Assembly (NCBI GenBank): GCA_900316075.1
Contig: ONBT01000005.1
Location: forward strand, 1-64,000
DNA length: 64,000 bases
Direction of reading: 5' to 3'
Source of the DNA: an uncultured Lachnospiraceae bacterium
GTDB lineage: Bacteria; Bacillota; Clostridia; Lachnospirales; Lachnospiraceae
Position 1 is the stretch's first letter. The number at the start of each line of letters is the position of its first letter. The position numbers were made by a program, and so were the translations under genes. Below are positions 41,393 to 49,269 of this stretch, in pieces. The notes below the pieces were generated by a model, which was not told where the DNA came from, ran no database searches, and saw only the letters and a program-made list of their open reading frames with translations.

Positions 41393-41458
41393 GGGTTCAT
41401 TCCTTCAAAAAATCTTCAATGCCAAAAGGAAATCAATGCCACTTCAAAGCCGGAAATA

Positions 41459-41908
41459 TCAGCTGTTTCCGATGGAGATGCCGGCCGAAGCCATATCCTT
41501 CAGGGCTCCGAAGGCCGTGACATTTGCCTGGTAGGACCGGGAGGAGTCGATAAGGTTTGTCATCTCGGTGACGGTATTGACATTGGGATAACGGACATAG
41601 CCGTTTTCGTCCGCGTCCGGATGGGAAGGGTCATAGACCATGGTAAAGTCGGTCTCCGTGTCCTCATAGACCCGGGAGACCTTGACCCCGTTCCCCTGGA
41701 ATTTCGTCAGATAGTCGTCGAGGGAGTCCTCAAACATGGGGTTGAGGCTTCGCGTCTCAAAGGTGACGACCTTCCGCCGGTAGGGCTCGTTCGAGTTCTC
41801 TTTCCGGGTCGTGTTTACATTCGCAATATTCTCGGCAATCGTATCCATGCGGAAGCGCTGGGCTTCCATCCCGGATGCCGTGATGTCAAATGCCTGAAAA
41901 AGTCCCAT
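41459..41908 (-). CDS. flgC: Flagellar rod protein FlgC
   Basis: Proximal rod subunit. The 149-aa protein has the rod N-terminus (FDITASGMEAQRFRMDTIAE, then NIANVNTTR), the middle YRRKVVTFE and the C-terminal helix with SSRSYQANVTAFGALKDM. It follows flgB by 18 bases. Confidence 0.97.
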   Translation of the reverse strand: MGLFQAFDITASGMEAQRFRMDTIAENIANVNTTRKENSNEPYRRKVVTFETRSLNPMFEDSLDDYLTKFQGNGVKVSRVYEDTETDFTMVYDPSHPDADENGYVRYPNVNTVTEMTNLIDSSRSYQANVTAFGALKDMASAGISIGNS

Positions 41909-41926
41909 ACAAATGCACCTCCTCTA

Positions 41927-42322
41927 TCAGGAAATCGAAGCCGCAGTCCGGAAGCGGGAAAATTCGCTGCTTGTGGCCGTCGTCATGGTCTGGTACTTCA
42001 GCTGCTCGCTGGCCAGTTCCACGTTTTCCGAGTCGATGTCCACATTGTTCTTGTCAATCCGGTAGGAGAAATTTTCGGCATCAGTGTAGATCTCGGACTC
42101 GAGGTCGTCCATGTCCGCATGGCGGATGGCCTGGTCCCGGGTCTTGTAATTGATGTCCTCGATTTCCTCCTTGAGGATGTTCGAGAAAGTGACGTCCTGG
42201 CGCTTGTAGCCCGGGGTGTCGACATTCGCGATATTGTTCGCAATCGCGGTCTGCCGCTTCCAGGAGGCGTCCAGGGTCCTGTCGAGGATGTTTACATAGG
42301 AGAATGCGTCGGATGTAAGCAT
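41927..42322 (-). CDS. flgB: Flagellar rod protein FlgB
   Basis: Proximal rod subunit and first gene of the fla/che locus. The 131-aa protein has ANNIANVDTPGYKRQDVTFS near residue 28 and the C-terminal LASEQLKYQTMTTATSSEFS. AAGGAAGG precedes ATG 42322. The main promoter is about 60 bases upstream. Confidence 0.97.
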   Translation of the reverse strand: MLTSDAFSYVNILDRTLDASWKRQTAIANNIANVDTPGYKRQDVTFSNILKEEIEDINYKTRDQAIRHADMDDLESEIYTDAENFSYRIDKNNVDIDSENVELASEQLKYQTMTTATSSEFSRFRTAASIS

Positions 42323-42377
42323 AAATCCTTCCTTTCCGTGTACGAGGCGCTATTTCGCCTGCTTACACTCATCAGAT

Positions 42378-42405
42378 ATTATAAAGTATCCTGTCAAAAA
42401 CTCAA
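42378..42405 (-). promoter_or_regulatory. flgB: Main sigma-A promoter of the fla/che locus
   Basis: Minus strand TTGAGT (42405-42400), 16-base spacer, consensus TATAAT (42383-42378). I see no clear CodY box (AATTTTCWGAAAATT) here, although codY is the gene just upstream. Confidence 0.7.
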
Positions 42406-42527
42406 GGGATTTTTACAAGGTATTGTATTTTTTGAGACGCCCGGCCACAAGAAGTAGTTGTCTGCCTGTCTGCAGGCCGGAAGCCTCGCCGCCCTCGTGG
42501 AACCTGTGGAACAGGCCCCAGTAACAC

Positions 42528-42565
42528 AAAAGGACCTAAGCGTTTTTCAACGCCTAAGTCCTTTT
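42528..42565 (-). terminator. Intrinsic terminator after codY
   Basis: Stem of 17 bp with two G-U pairs on the minus strand (arms 42565-42549 and 42544-42528), GAAA loop, ending in TTTT. The G-U pairs are A-C mismatches on the plus strand, so it acts in the codY direction. Confidence 0.75.
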
Positions 42566-42641
42566 ATACCAAACATCCCTGCTATATGTACCCATGCCTG
42601 GCGGGTTCCGGAGAAATCCGGCCATAGGATTTTTATCTAAC

Positions 42642-43421
42642 TCAGCCCCGCTCTTCCTCGAGTCTCTTGAGTTCGGGGAAGACCGCGTCGTTTACGACCT
42701 TGATGTAGGTCCCCTTCATGCCCGAGGACCGGGTCTCGATGACCCCGGCGGATTCGAACTTCCGGAGGGCGTTTACGATGACGGAACGGGTGATGCCCAC
42801 TTGGTCTGCAATCCGGGAAGCCACCAGCTTTCCTTCCTTCCCGTCCAGTTCCTTGAAGATGTGGATGATGGCGTCCTGCTCGGATACGGAAAGGGTATGG
42901 AGGGCCGACTTCACAACCTGGCTCTTGCGGACCTCTTCCGACTTTTCTTCGTTGACGGAGCGGAGCATTTCGAGGCCGACCACCGTGGTCCCGTACTCGG
43001 CCAGAATGATGTCGTCGATGTCATAGGCCCTCACGCAGCGGTAAAGGAATAAGGTGCCCAGCCGCTCGCCCGAGATGTCAATCGGGGTCACGATGGCGTG
43101 AACGCTGCCGGCCTCGCTCCCGGTGAAGCCCAGGGTCAGAAGGTCCACATTTTCCTTCGTCGAAAGGATGGAAAGCAGACGCTCGTTCAAGTCCTTGTCG
43201 ATGAAGTCGCCGACATTGCCCTCAATGAGCTCGGTCAGCTTCGCCTCTTCATTGTTCAGGCTCTTGCCCAGGATCTTGCCCTTGCGGCTGATCACGAGGA
43301 TATTGGAATCCAGGATATCCGTGAAGACTGCGCAAATATCGTTGAACACAAATTTTGACGAATTGTTGTTGTGAAGAAAACGCCCGATTTTCCGGGTCTT
43401 ATCCAGTAACTGTACACTCAT
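42642..43421 (-). CDS. codY: GTP- and branched-chain-amino-acid-sensing repressor CodY
   Basis: Global regulator of nutrient-response genes, active with GTP and isoleucine/valine. The 259-aa protein has the N-terminal GAF domain (residues 1-150) and a C-terminal winged helix-turn-helix (ASRIADQVGITRSVIVNALR, then KFESAGVIETRSSG). Both are typical. It follows topA by 18 bases and lies just before the fla/che locus, as in related species; in Bacillus CodY represses the fla/che operon, so control here is plausible. Confidence 0.98.
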   Translation of the reverse strand: MSVQLLDKTRKIGRFLHNNNSSKFVFNDICAVFTDILDSNILVISRKGKILGKSLNNEEAKLTELIEGNVGDFIDKDLNERLLSILSTKENVDLLTLGFTGSEAGSVHAIVTPIDISGERLGTLFLYRCVRAYDIDDIILAEYGTTVVGLEMLRSVNEEKSEEVRKSQVVKSALHTLSVSEQDAIIHIFKELDGKEGKLVASRIADQVGITRSVIVNALRKFESAGVIETRSSGMKGTYIKVVNDAVFPELKRLEEERG

Positions 43422-43439
43422 TTCATTACACCGCTTTCA

Positions 43440-45671
43440 TTAATCATCGGACTCTTCTTCCGTCTTCGCTTCGCTGTAGCCGCACGAAGCGTCGGAGCAG
43501 ACAATCCGGTTCCCCTTCTGTACCATATAACTCCCGCATTTCGGGCACTTCCTGGCGACAGGCCTGTTCCAGCTCATGAAATCACAAGTCGGATAGTCTT
43601 CGCAGCCATAGAAGCGCCGGCCCTTCTTCGTCTTCCGCTCCACAATGTCCTTGCCGCATTTGGGGCAGGCGACGCCGATCTTGATCAGAAGGGGCTTGGT
43701 ATTCCTGCACTCCGGGAAGCCGGGGCAGGCCAGGAATTTTCCGTGAGGACCGAATTTGATGACCATGTTGCGGCCGCACTTGTCACATTTTATATCGGTC
43801 ACTTCGTCCTCAATTTTTACTTTTTCAAGGTCCTCATCGGCCTTCTTCACCTCGGCTTCAAAGTCGGGAAAGAAGTTCCGAATGATGGACTTCCAGTCGT
43901 TAGAGCCCTCTTCGATGGAGTCGAGCATGGACTCCAGGTTTGCAGTAAAGGACAGGTCCACAATTTCCGGGAAGGACTCCTTCATGATTGAGTTTACGAC
44001 CTCACCCAGCTCCGTCACAAAGAGAGACCGCTGCTCCTTCGTGATGTAGTGCCGCTTCTGCAGGGTCGTAATCGTGGGCGAATAGGTCGAAGGCCGACCG
44101 ATGCCTAATTCCTCCATGGAGTGAACGAGAGAAGCCTCGGTGAAGTGAGCCGGAGGCTCCGTATAGTGCTGCTTCTCGTCGAAGCCCTGGAAGTTTACTT
44201 TTGAAGACTCCTTGACGGAGAAAACTGCTTCATTATTGTCAGTTTCCTCTTCTTCGTCTTCCTTCTTCTTCGCTGCCCGGTAGACAAGCTCCCAGCCCTC
44301 GAAGGCCATGCGGGACCCGGAGGCAGAGAAGAGATGGTCCCCGTTCTTGACCTTCACTGACATGGTGTCGTAGCGGGAAGGCGCCATACGGCTGGCCATG
44401 AAGCGGTTCCAGATCAGCTGGTAGAGCCGGTACTGGTCCCGGGAGACCTGATCCTTGACCTCGGAAGGAAGGAGGGAGGGGTCCGCGGGCCGGATGGCTT
44501 CGTGGGCGTCCTGGATATTTTTTCCGCCCTTGGCGGCAGTCGTCTTTTCGTTTAAGTAGTCATCCCCGTAGTGGGCAGAGATGAAATCCGCCGCTGCGGC
44601 CTTGGCCACGTCGGAGACCCGGGTGGAATCCGTACGGAGATAGGTGATAAGACCGACTGTTCCCCGGCCCTTGATGGGTACGCCCTCATAGAGCTGCTGA
44701 GCCACCCGCATGGTCCGGCTGACCGAGAAGTTCAGGGACTTCACGGCAGACTGCTGCATGGTCGAAGTCGTAAAGGGAAGGGGCGGATTCTTGGTCCGGC
44801 TGCCCTCTTTTACGGAATCAATGGAAAAAGGCTTTCCCTTGCAGGCGGCCATCACGGCGTCAGTTTCCGCCCGGGTCAGAAGTCCGTCCGGGTCTGCCCC
44901 CTTGCCCAGATAGTTAAAGGCAATTGGCCTCTTCTTCCCGTCGAAGGAAAGGTTGGCCGCCAGAGTGTAGTACTCTTTCGGAATGAAGGCGGAAATCTCC
45001 TCCTCCCGGTCGCAGATGAGGCGCAGGGCCACGGACTGGACCCGGCCGGCGGAAAGGCCCCTTTTCACCTTGGCCCAGAGAACCGGAGAAATTTCATAGC
45101 CCACGATGCGGTCCAGAACCCGGCGGGCCTGCTGGGCGTCGACCAGATTTTCATCGATGTCGCGAGGCTCCTTCAGGGAGTCCTTGACGGCCGTCTTCGT
45201 AATTTCATTGAAGGTAATGCGCTTATATTTTCCTTCCGGCAGGTTCAGGGCCGTGATCAGATGCCATGAAATGGCCTCTCCCTCGCGGTCCGGATCGGTT
45301 GCAAGATATACGGTGTCGGCGGCTTTCGCCTCTTTGCGCATATCCTTTAAGAGGTCCCCCTTGCCCCGGATGGTGATGTACTGGGGCTCGAAGTCGTTTG
45401 CTATATCGATGCCAAGCTTACTCTTGGGCAGGTCCCGGACATGGCCCTTCGACGCAATGACCTCGTAATTGCTTCCGAGGAACTCCTTGATGGGCCGGAC
45501 TTTGGTCGGGGACTCGACGATGACGAGATTTTTGGCTTTCTTTGCCGTGCTCTTTTTTGCTGCAGTCTTCTTTGCTGCGGTCTTTGAAGCGGCTGCCGTC
45601 TTCTTCGTTCCTGTTTTTTTTGCTGTCTTTGCGGCTGTGGTTTTCTTTGCCTCTGTGCTCTTTGCTGCCAT
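43440..45671 (-). CDS. topA: DNA topoisomerase I with Lys/Ala-rich N-terminal tail
   Basis: Relaxes negative supercoils. The 743-aa protein has the Toprim domain (LVIVESPTKVRPIKEFLG), the DPDREGEAISWHL motif, the catalytic Tyr in GLITYLRTDSTRVSD (about residue 343) and three C-terminal zinc-ribbon units (CDKCG, CPKCG, CPKCG, each with a second Cys pair). Unusual is a tail of about 48 residues before the Toprim domain made of Lys, Ala and Thr, like histone H1. AGGAG lies 13 bases before the ATG. Confidence 0.97.
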   Translation of the reverse strand: MAAKSTEAKKTTAAKTAKKTGTKKTAAASKTAAKKTAAKKSTAKKAKNLVIVESPTKVRPIKEFLGSNYEVIASKGHVRDLPKSKLGIDIANDFEPQYITIRGKGDLLKDMRKEAKAADTVYLATDPDREGEAISWHLITALNLPEGKYKRITFNEITKTAVKDSLKEPRDIDENLVDAQQARRVLDRIVGYEISPVLWAKVKRGLSAGRVQSVALRLICDREEEISAFIPKEYYTLAANLSFDGKKRPIAFNYLGKGADPDGLLTRAETDAVMAACKGKPFSIDSVKEGSRTKNPPLPFTTSTMQQSAVKSLNFSVSRTMRVAQQLYEGVPIKGRGTVGLITYLRTDSTRVSDVAKAAAADFISAHYGDDYLNEKTTAAKGGKNIQDAHEAIRPADPSLLPSEVKDQVSRDQYRLYQLIWNRFMASRMAPSRYDTMSVKVKNGDHLFSASGSRMAFEGWELVYRAAKKKEDEEEETDNNEAVFSVKESSKVNFQGFDEKQHYTEPPAHFTEASLVHSMEELGIGRPSTYSPTITTLQKRHYITKEQRSLFVTELGEVVNSIMKESFPEIVDLSFTANLESMLDSIEEGSNDWKSIIRNFFPDFEAEVKKADEDLEKVKIEDEVTDIKCDKCGRNMVIKFGPHGKFLACPGFPECRNTKPLLIKIGVACPKCGKDIVERKTKKGRRFYGCEDYPTCDFMSWNRPVARKCPKCGSYMVQKGNRIVCSDASCGYSEAKTEEESDD

Positions 45672-45711
45672 TCGAAAAACAAAACTCCTGAAAATCTAAG
45701 GGAGACATCTT

Positions 45712-46824
45712 CTAGCACTTCACGTATTCATTCTTGAAGGCCTCTCTGAGAAGGCCCTTGTCACAGAGCTTCATGACGATGGACAGGAATGAAAGGGGCG
45801 AATAGTCTGTCTCCTTGCATGCTTCTTCCAAATTTTTCGGATAAAAATCGAAGATACTATACACCACACGTTCGTCCTTTTCAAGGGAGTTATCGACAGA
45901 ATTTTCTGAATTGTGTTCATCTGATACATTATTCTGCCGGGGCCAGACATGGTCTGCCGAGAGGCCCAGGAAGTCGCTGACCGCCTGTTCCTTCGAGAGA
46001 ATAATATTTGCGCCTTCGTAGATGATCCGGTTCGTCCCGGCGCTCATCGGGTCGGTAATGCGGCCCGGCACGGCATAGACGTCCCTCCCCTGCTCCAGGG
46101 CGAAGTCCGCAGTGATGAGAGAGCCCGACCGCTCCCGGGCTTCCACAACGATGACCCGGGAGGAAAGGCCGGAAATCAGCCGGTTTCGCGAGGGGAAGTT
46201 CTGTCGGAGCGGAGCCTGACCGGGCGGCAGCTCCGAGATCACTGCCCCGTTTTCAATTATCTGATAATATAGGTCCTCATGCTTCTTCGGGTAGATGACA
46301 TCCACCCCGCAGCCCAGGAGGGCGTAGGTCCGGCCCCCGGCTTCAAGGGCCCCCGTGTGGGCAAAGCCGTCAATTCCGAGGGCCATGCCGGACACCACCC
46401 CGATGCCGTTTTTCGCCAGGGCCCCGGCCAGTTCCATGGCCATCTTCTTTCCGTAGCCCGAGCACTCTCTCGAGCCCACCACTGCACAGAGGTCTTCCTC
46501 CGGACCGGGCAGGGTCCCCTTGTAGTAGAGAAGGTAAGGGGGATTATATACCTCAGAGAGTTTCGCCGGATAGGCCGGGTCGAAGGCAGTCACTAGGGAA
46601 ATCTCTTTTTCCGCCAGGCTCTCCCACTCCCGGTCAATGTAGAAGGTCCGGCGGAACTGAAGCAGGCTCACCCGCTCCTTGTCCTTAAGGCCCGGGACCT
46701 TCAGAATCTCTTCCTCTGCCACCCGGTAGAGGGCCTCCTCACTGCCGAAATGTTTCACCAGGCCGATTTTGACCGCGTTCGGAAGGCCCGGCACATTGGC
46801 CAGAAAATATTCGTACTTGTTCAT
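45712..46824 (-). CDS. dprA: DNA-processing protein DprA
   Basis: Binds incoming single-stranded DNA and loads RecA during transformation. The 370-aa protein has the Rossmann-type core with VGSRECSGYGKKMA, VSGMALGIDGFAHTGAL, GCGVDVIYPKKHEDLY and EARERSGSLITADFALEQGR. Length is normal. It lies between comM and topA. Confidence 0.96.
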   Translation of the reverse strand: MNKYEYFLANVPGLPNAVKIGLVKHFGSEEALYRVAEEEILKVPGLKDKERVSLLQFRRTFYIDREWESLAEKEISLVTAFDPAYPAKLSEVYNPPYLLYYKGTLPGPEEDLCAVVGSRECSGYGKKMAMELAGALAKNGIGVVSGMALGIDGFAHTGALEAGGRTYALLGCGVDVIYPKKHEDLYYQIIENGAVISELPPGQAPLRQNFPSRNRLISGLSSRVIVVEARERSGSLITADFALEQGRDVYAVPGRITDPMSAGTNRIIYEGANIILSKEQAVSDFLGLSADHVWPRQNNVSDEHNSENSVDNSLEKDERVVYSIFDFYPKNLEEACKETDYSPLSFLSIVMKLCDKGLLREAFKNEYVKC

Positions 46825-46867
46825 CGCGTTCCTCCATCTGTGAAAGCCAAAAGCCCACTGTTCTTCC

Positions 46868-46960
46868 GCTTCAAAGCCTATACAGTTTTTTTCAAAAAGT
46901 CTGCTTCAGGGCCTATAGATTTTCTTTCCGGAAAGACTGCTTCATGGCCTATACTGTGCC
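46868..46960. repeat. Degenerate tandem repeat of 35-36 bp in the comM-dprA gap
   Basis: Three units begin GCTTCAAAGCCTATA (46868), GCTTCAGGGCCTATA (46903) and GCTTCATGGCCTATA (46939). The last one contains the comM stop codon. The GGGCCTAT core also occurs in the fliI-fliJ repeat. Confidence 0.65.
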
Positions 46961-48541
46961 CTCCCAGAAGGACTTTTCCACCGTCCGGTAGCAGATGGCC
47001 TCATAGAGGTGGTCCCGGCGGATGTTCTCATCTCCGGCCAGGTCCGCTATGGTCCGGGCGGTTCGCAGAATCCGGTGATAGGCCCGGGTGGAAAGGCCCA
47101 GGCGGACGAAATTGTCCTTCATGAAGGCCGTGTCTTTTGCGGACAAAGGGCAGTACTTCTGAATCAGGGTCTGGGGGATACGGGAGTTATAGGAGAAGGA
47201 CTCGCCCGCATACCGCTCGGCCTGGAGGGCATGGGCCATGACTACCCGCTCCCGGATTTCTGCCGAGGACTCTTCCGGGGCATCCGAAGAAGACTCCTCA
47301 AATGTAAGCGGCCGCACCTCCACCGAAAGGTCAATCCGGTCCAGGAGGGGCCGGGAAAGTTTCCGTATATAGGCGGAAATCTGGGTCGAGGTGCAGTGGC
47401 ACTTCTTCCGGTCCGGGAAATAGCCGCAGGGACAGGGATTCATGGCGGCGGCCAGCATGAAGGCCGCCGGATAGGTGATGCTGTCCCCGTCTCCTTCATA
47501 GGTCCTTATGAAGCCGTCCTCCAGAGGCTGCCGCAATACCTGCAGAGTCTGGGGCCGAAACTCGGTCAGCTCGTCCAGAAAGAGGACTCCCCCGTGGGCC
47601 AGGGAAAGCTCCCCGGGCCCCTTCTGCCCGGTCAGGGCCGCCTGCGAAATTGTATGGTGGGGCGCCCGGAAGGGGCGTAAACACATGGCTCGCTCCCGCT
47701 CGCCGAAGCGGCCGGCCAGGGAGTAGATTTCCGATATGGTCACAAGCTCCTCTTTCGTCACCGGGGGCAGAATCGAGGGCAGGGCCTTGGCGGCCAGGGT
47801 CTTGCCGCAGCCCGGAGGCCCTACAAGAAGGATATTGTGCATGCCGGCTGCCGCCACCTCACAGGCCCGCTTCAGCATAGCCTGGCACCGGATGTCGGCA
47901 AAGTCTACGGGATAGATTGCTTCCGGCATACTCATCTCATCTTCTTCGGGATAGACGTAACGAATATCTCCCATTTCAGTCATTTTTTCAACTAACTGAA
48001 CATCAACAATTTCCTCTGTCCCCTCCGGCAGTACTCCATCCCGGAGAAAGGAAATCGCATCGGAGAGTTTCTCCACCGGAACAAGGGTGATTCCTTCCAT
48101 CAGAGAAGCCTCTGTTTGATCTCCGGCGGGTACCAGAAAAATTGCCGTGCCTGCTTCCTTCGCAGAAAGCATCCGCGGCAGGAGGCCATCCACATGGCGG
48201 ACGCTCCCGTCCAGGCCCAGTTCCCCGGCCGCAAAGACCGGCTCCCCGGGCACCGGGACAGCCCCTTCGGCCGTCAGGACCGCCAGGGCGATGGCCAGAT
48301 CATAGGCTGTCCCGGCTTTTTTCTCCGAGGCCGGGGACAGGTTTACGGTGATACGCTTGACGGGCAGGGAAAAGCCGGAATTGATGAGGGCCGAGCGGAC
48401 CCGTTCCTTGGCCTCCCGGAGTTCGGCGGATACGAAGCCCACCAGTTCGAAGCCCGGAAGGCCCGATGAAATGTCGGTCTCAACCTTGACCGGCAGGCAG
48501 GAAAGGCCCCTGGGCAGGGCCGAATAGATGCAGGAATACAT
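46949..48541 (-). CDS. comM: YifB/ComM family Mg-chelatase-like AAA+ ATPase
   Basis: In transformable bacteria ComM is a helicase that extends branch migration of incoming DNA. The 530-aa protein has an N-terminal Lon-like domain (LPGFELVGFVSAELREAKER), Walker A LLVGPPGCGKTLAAKALPSI, Walker B VLFLDELTEF and the zinc-like NPCPCGYFPD stretch, then a C-terminal domain with ARTIADLAGDENI. Start chosen at 48541 with GAGGAG upstream; the frame is open 13 codons further without a ribosome site. The last codons lie in a tandem repeat. Confidence 0.94.
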   Translation of the reverse strand: MYSCIYSALPRGLSCLPVKVETDISSGLPGFELVGFVSAELREAKERVRSALINSGFSLPVKRITVNLSPASEKKAGTAYDLAIALAVLTAEGAVPVPGEPVFAAGELGLDGSVRHVDGLLPRMLSAKEAGTAIFLVPAGDQTEASLMEGITLVPVEKLSDAISFLRDGVLPEGTEEIVDVQLVEKMTEMGDIRYVYPEEDEMSMPEAIYPVDFADIRCQAMLKRACEVAAAGMHNILLVGPPGCGKTLAAKALPSILPPVTKEELVTISEIYSLAGRFGERERAMCLRPFRAPHHTISQAALTGQKGPGELSLAHGGVLFLDELTEFRPQTLQVLRQPLEDGFIRTYEGDGDSITYPAAFMLAAAMNPCPCGYFPDRKKCHCTSTQISAYIRKLSRPLLDRIDLSVEVRPLTFEESSSDAPEESSAEIRERVVMAHALQAERYAGESFSYNSRIPQTLIQKYCPLSAKDTAFMKDNFVRLGLSTRAYHRILRTARTIADLAGDENIRRDHLYEAICYRTVEKSFWEGTV

Positions 48542-48684
48542 GAACTCTCCTCTCTTCAAAAGGCACGGAAAATAAGCCATCTCAAAATCGGAGGAGACAG
48601 ATCAAGAAGGGAAATTCGAAGCGGAAGGGAAACCGCTCCCGGTCCGGGCGGAAAACCCGGAGCAAAAAGAAATGTTCTTGATTT

Positions 48685-48713
48685 ATATTAGTATAAAAAA
48701 ATCCCCCACGCAA
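48685..48713 (-). promoter_or_regulatory. comM: Sigma-A promoter of comM-dprA-topA-codY
   Basis: Minus strand TTGCGT (48713-48708), 17-base spacer, TAATAT (48690-48685). The layout is almost identical to the rpsB promoter, and again the -35 lies in the arm of the preceding terminator. Confidence 0.55.
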
Positions 48714-48750
48714 GCGAAATATGAAAAAATCATTTCGCATTGTGGAGGAT
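48694..48750 (-). terminator. Intrinsic terminator after the DUF5662 gene
   Basis: A long stem (arms 48750-48732 and 48720-48701, with inner GCGAAAT/ATTTCGC) followed by a run of seven T on the minus strand. The stop codon of the DUF5662 gene is inside the stem. Confidence 0.8.
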
Positions 48751-49269
48751 AATTCTGCGGATATAGGAGAATGTGTACTCTTCCCCGTGCTCGGATAGCA
48801 TGGTGAGAAGCTCTGTGAGAAGGGCCTCCGTCTCCGGATGCATGAGGTAGTGGGCCTTTCCCTTCTCGTAGTACTCGAGGGGGCTTTTGTCGGTGTACTT
48901 GTCCTTCTGGTAGGTCTTGCAGGCCGCAATCCGGTCCATGAACATCTCGACCACGTATTTCACAGGCATCTTCATGCCGCAGATCCGGTGGTCTCCCTCG
49001 AGGGAGTAGTCGATCCAATACTCGAAGTGGTGCTTGTTCCGGCCCTTGTGGTGGAGCCAGGCTGTCGAGACGCCCGTGGCTTCCCGCTCGGCATTGTTGG
49101 GACTCCGGTCCCCCTGGAAGTACCTGGCCCCGACCGAAAACTCGGTGGGCGAATACTTTGAGAGGTCGTGAGTCAGGCCCTGCCAGTAGAGGCCTACGGC
49201 AAAGCAGTATTTCCGCACCAGATGCCTGTGGTGGGTGATGGTCTTGAAATGTCCCCAGGCCTTATTCAT
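48730..49269 (-). CDS. DUF5662 family protein
   Basis: A 179-aa cytosolic protein of unknown function. It is rich in His with motifs that could bind metal: THHRHLVRKYC (about residue 11), THDLSKYSPTEF (about 33) and AWLHHKGRNKHHFEYW (about 70). The HD-like pattern suggests a phosphohydrolase-type fold, but this is inference. Its start overlaps the end of the GlgX-like gene by 8 bases, which indicates coupled translation. Confidence 0.85.
   Translation of the reverse strand: MNKAWGHFKTITHHRHLVRKYCFAVGLYWQGLTHDLSKYSPTEFSVGARYFQGDRSPNNAEREATGVSTAWLHHKGRNKHHFEYWIDYSLEGDHRICGMKMPVKYVVEMFMDRIAACKTYQKDKYTDKSPLEYYEKGKAHYLMHPETEALLTELLTMLSEHGEEYTFSYIRRIILHNAK

Noticed and set aside
42323..42640. CodY binding site in the fla/che promoter region
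   Set aside because: Nothing close to AATTTTCWGAAAATT was seen; control by CodY stays possible but is not supported here.
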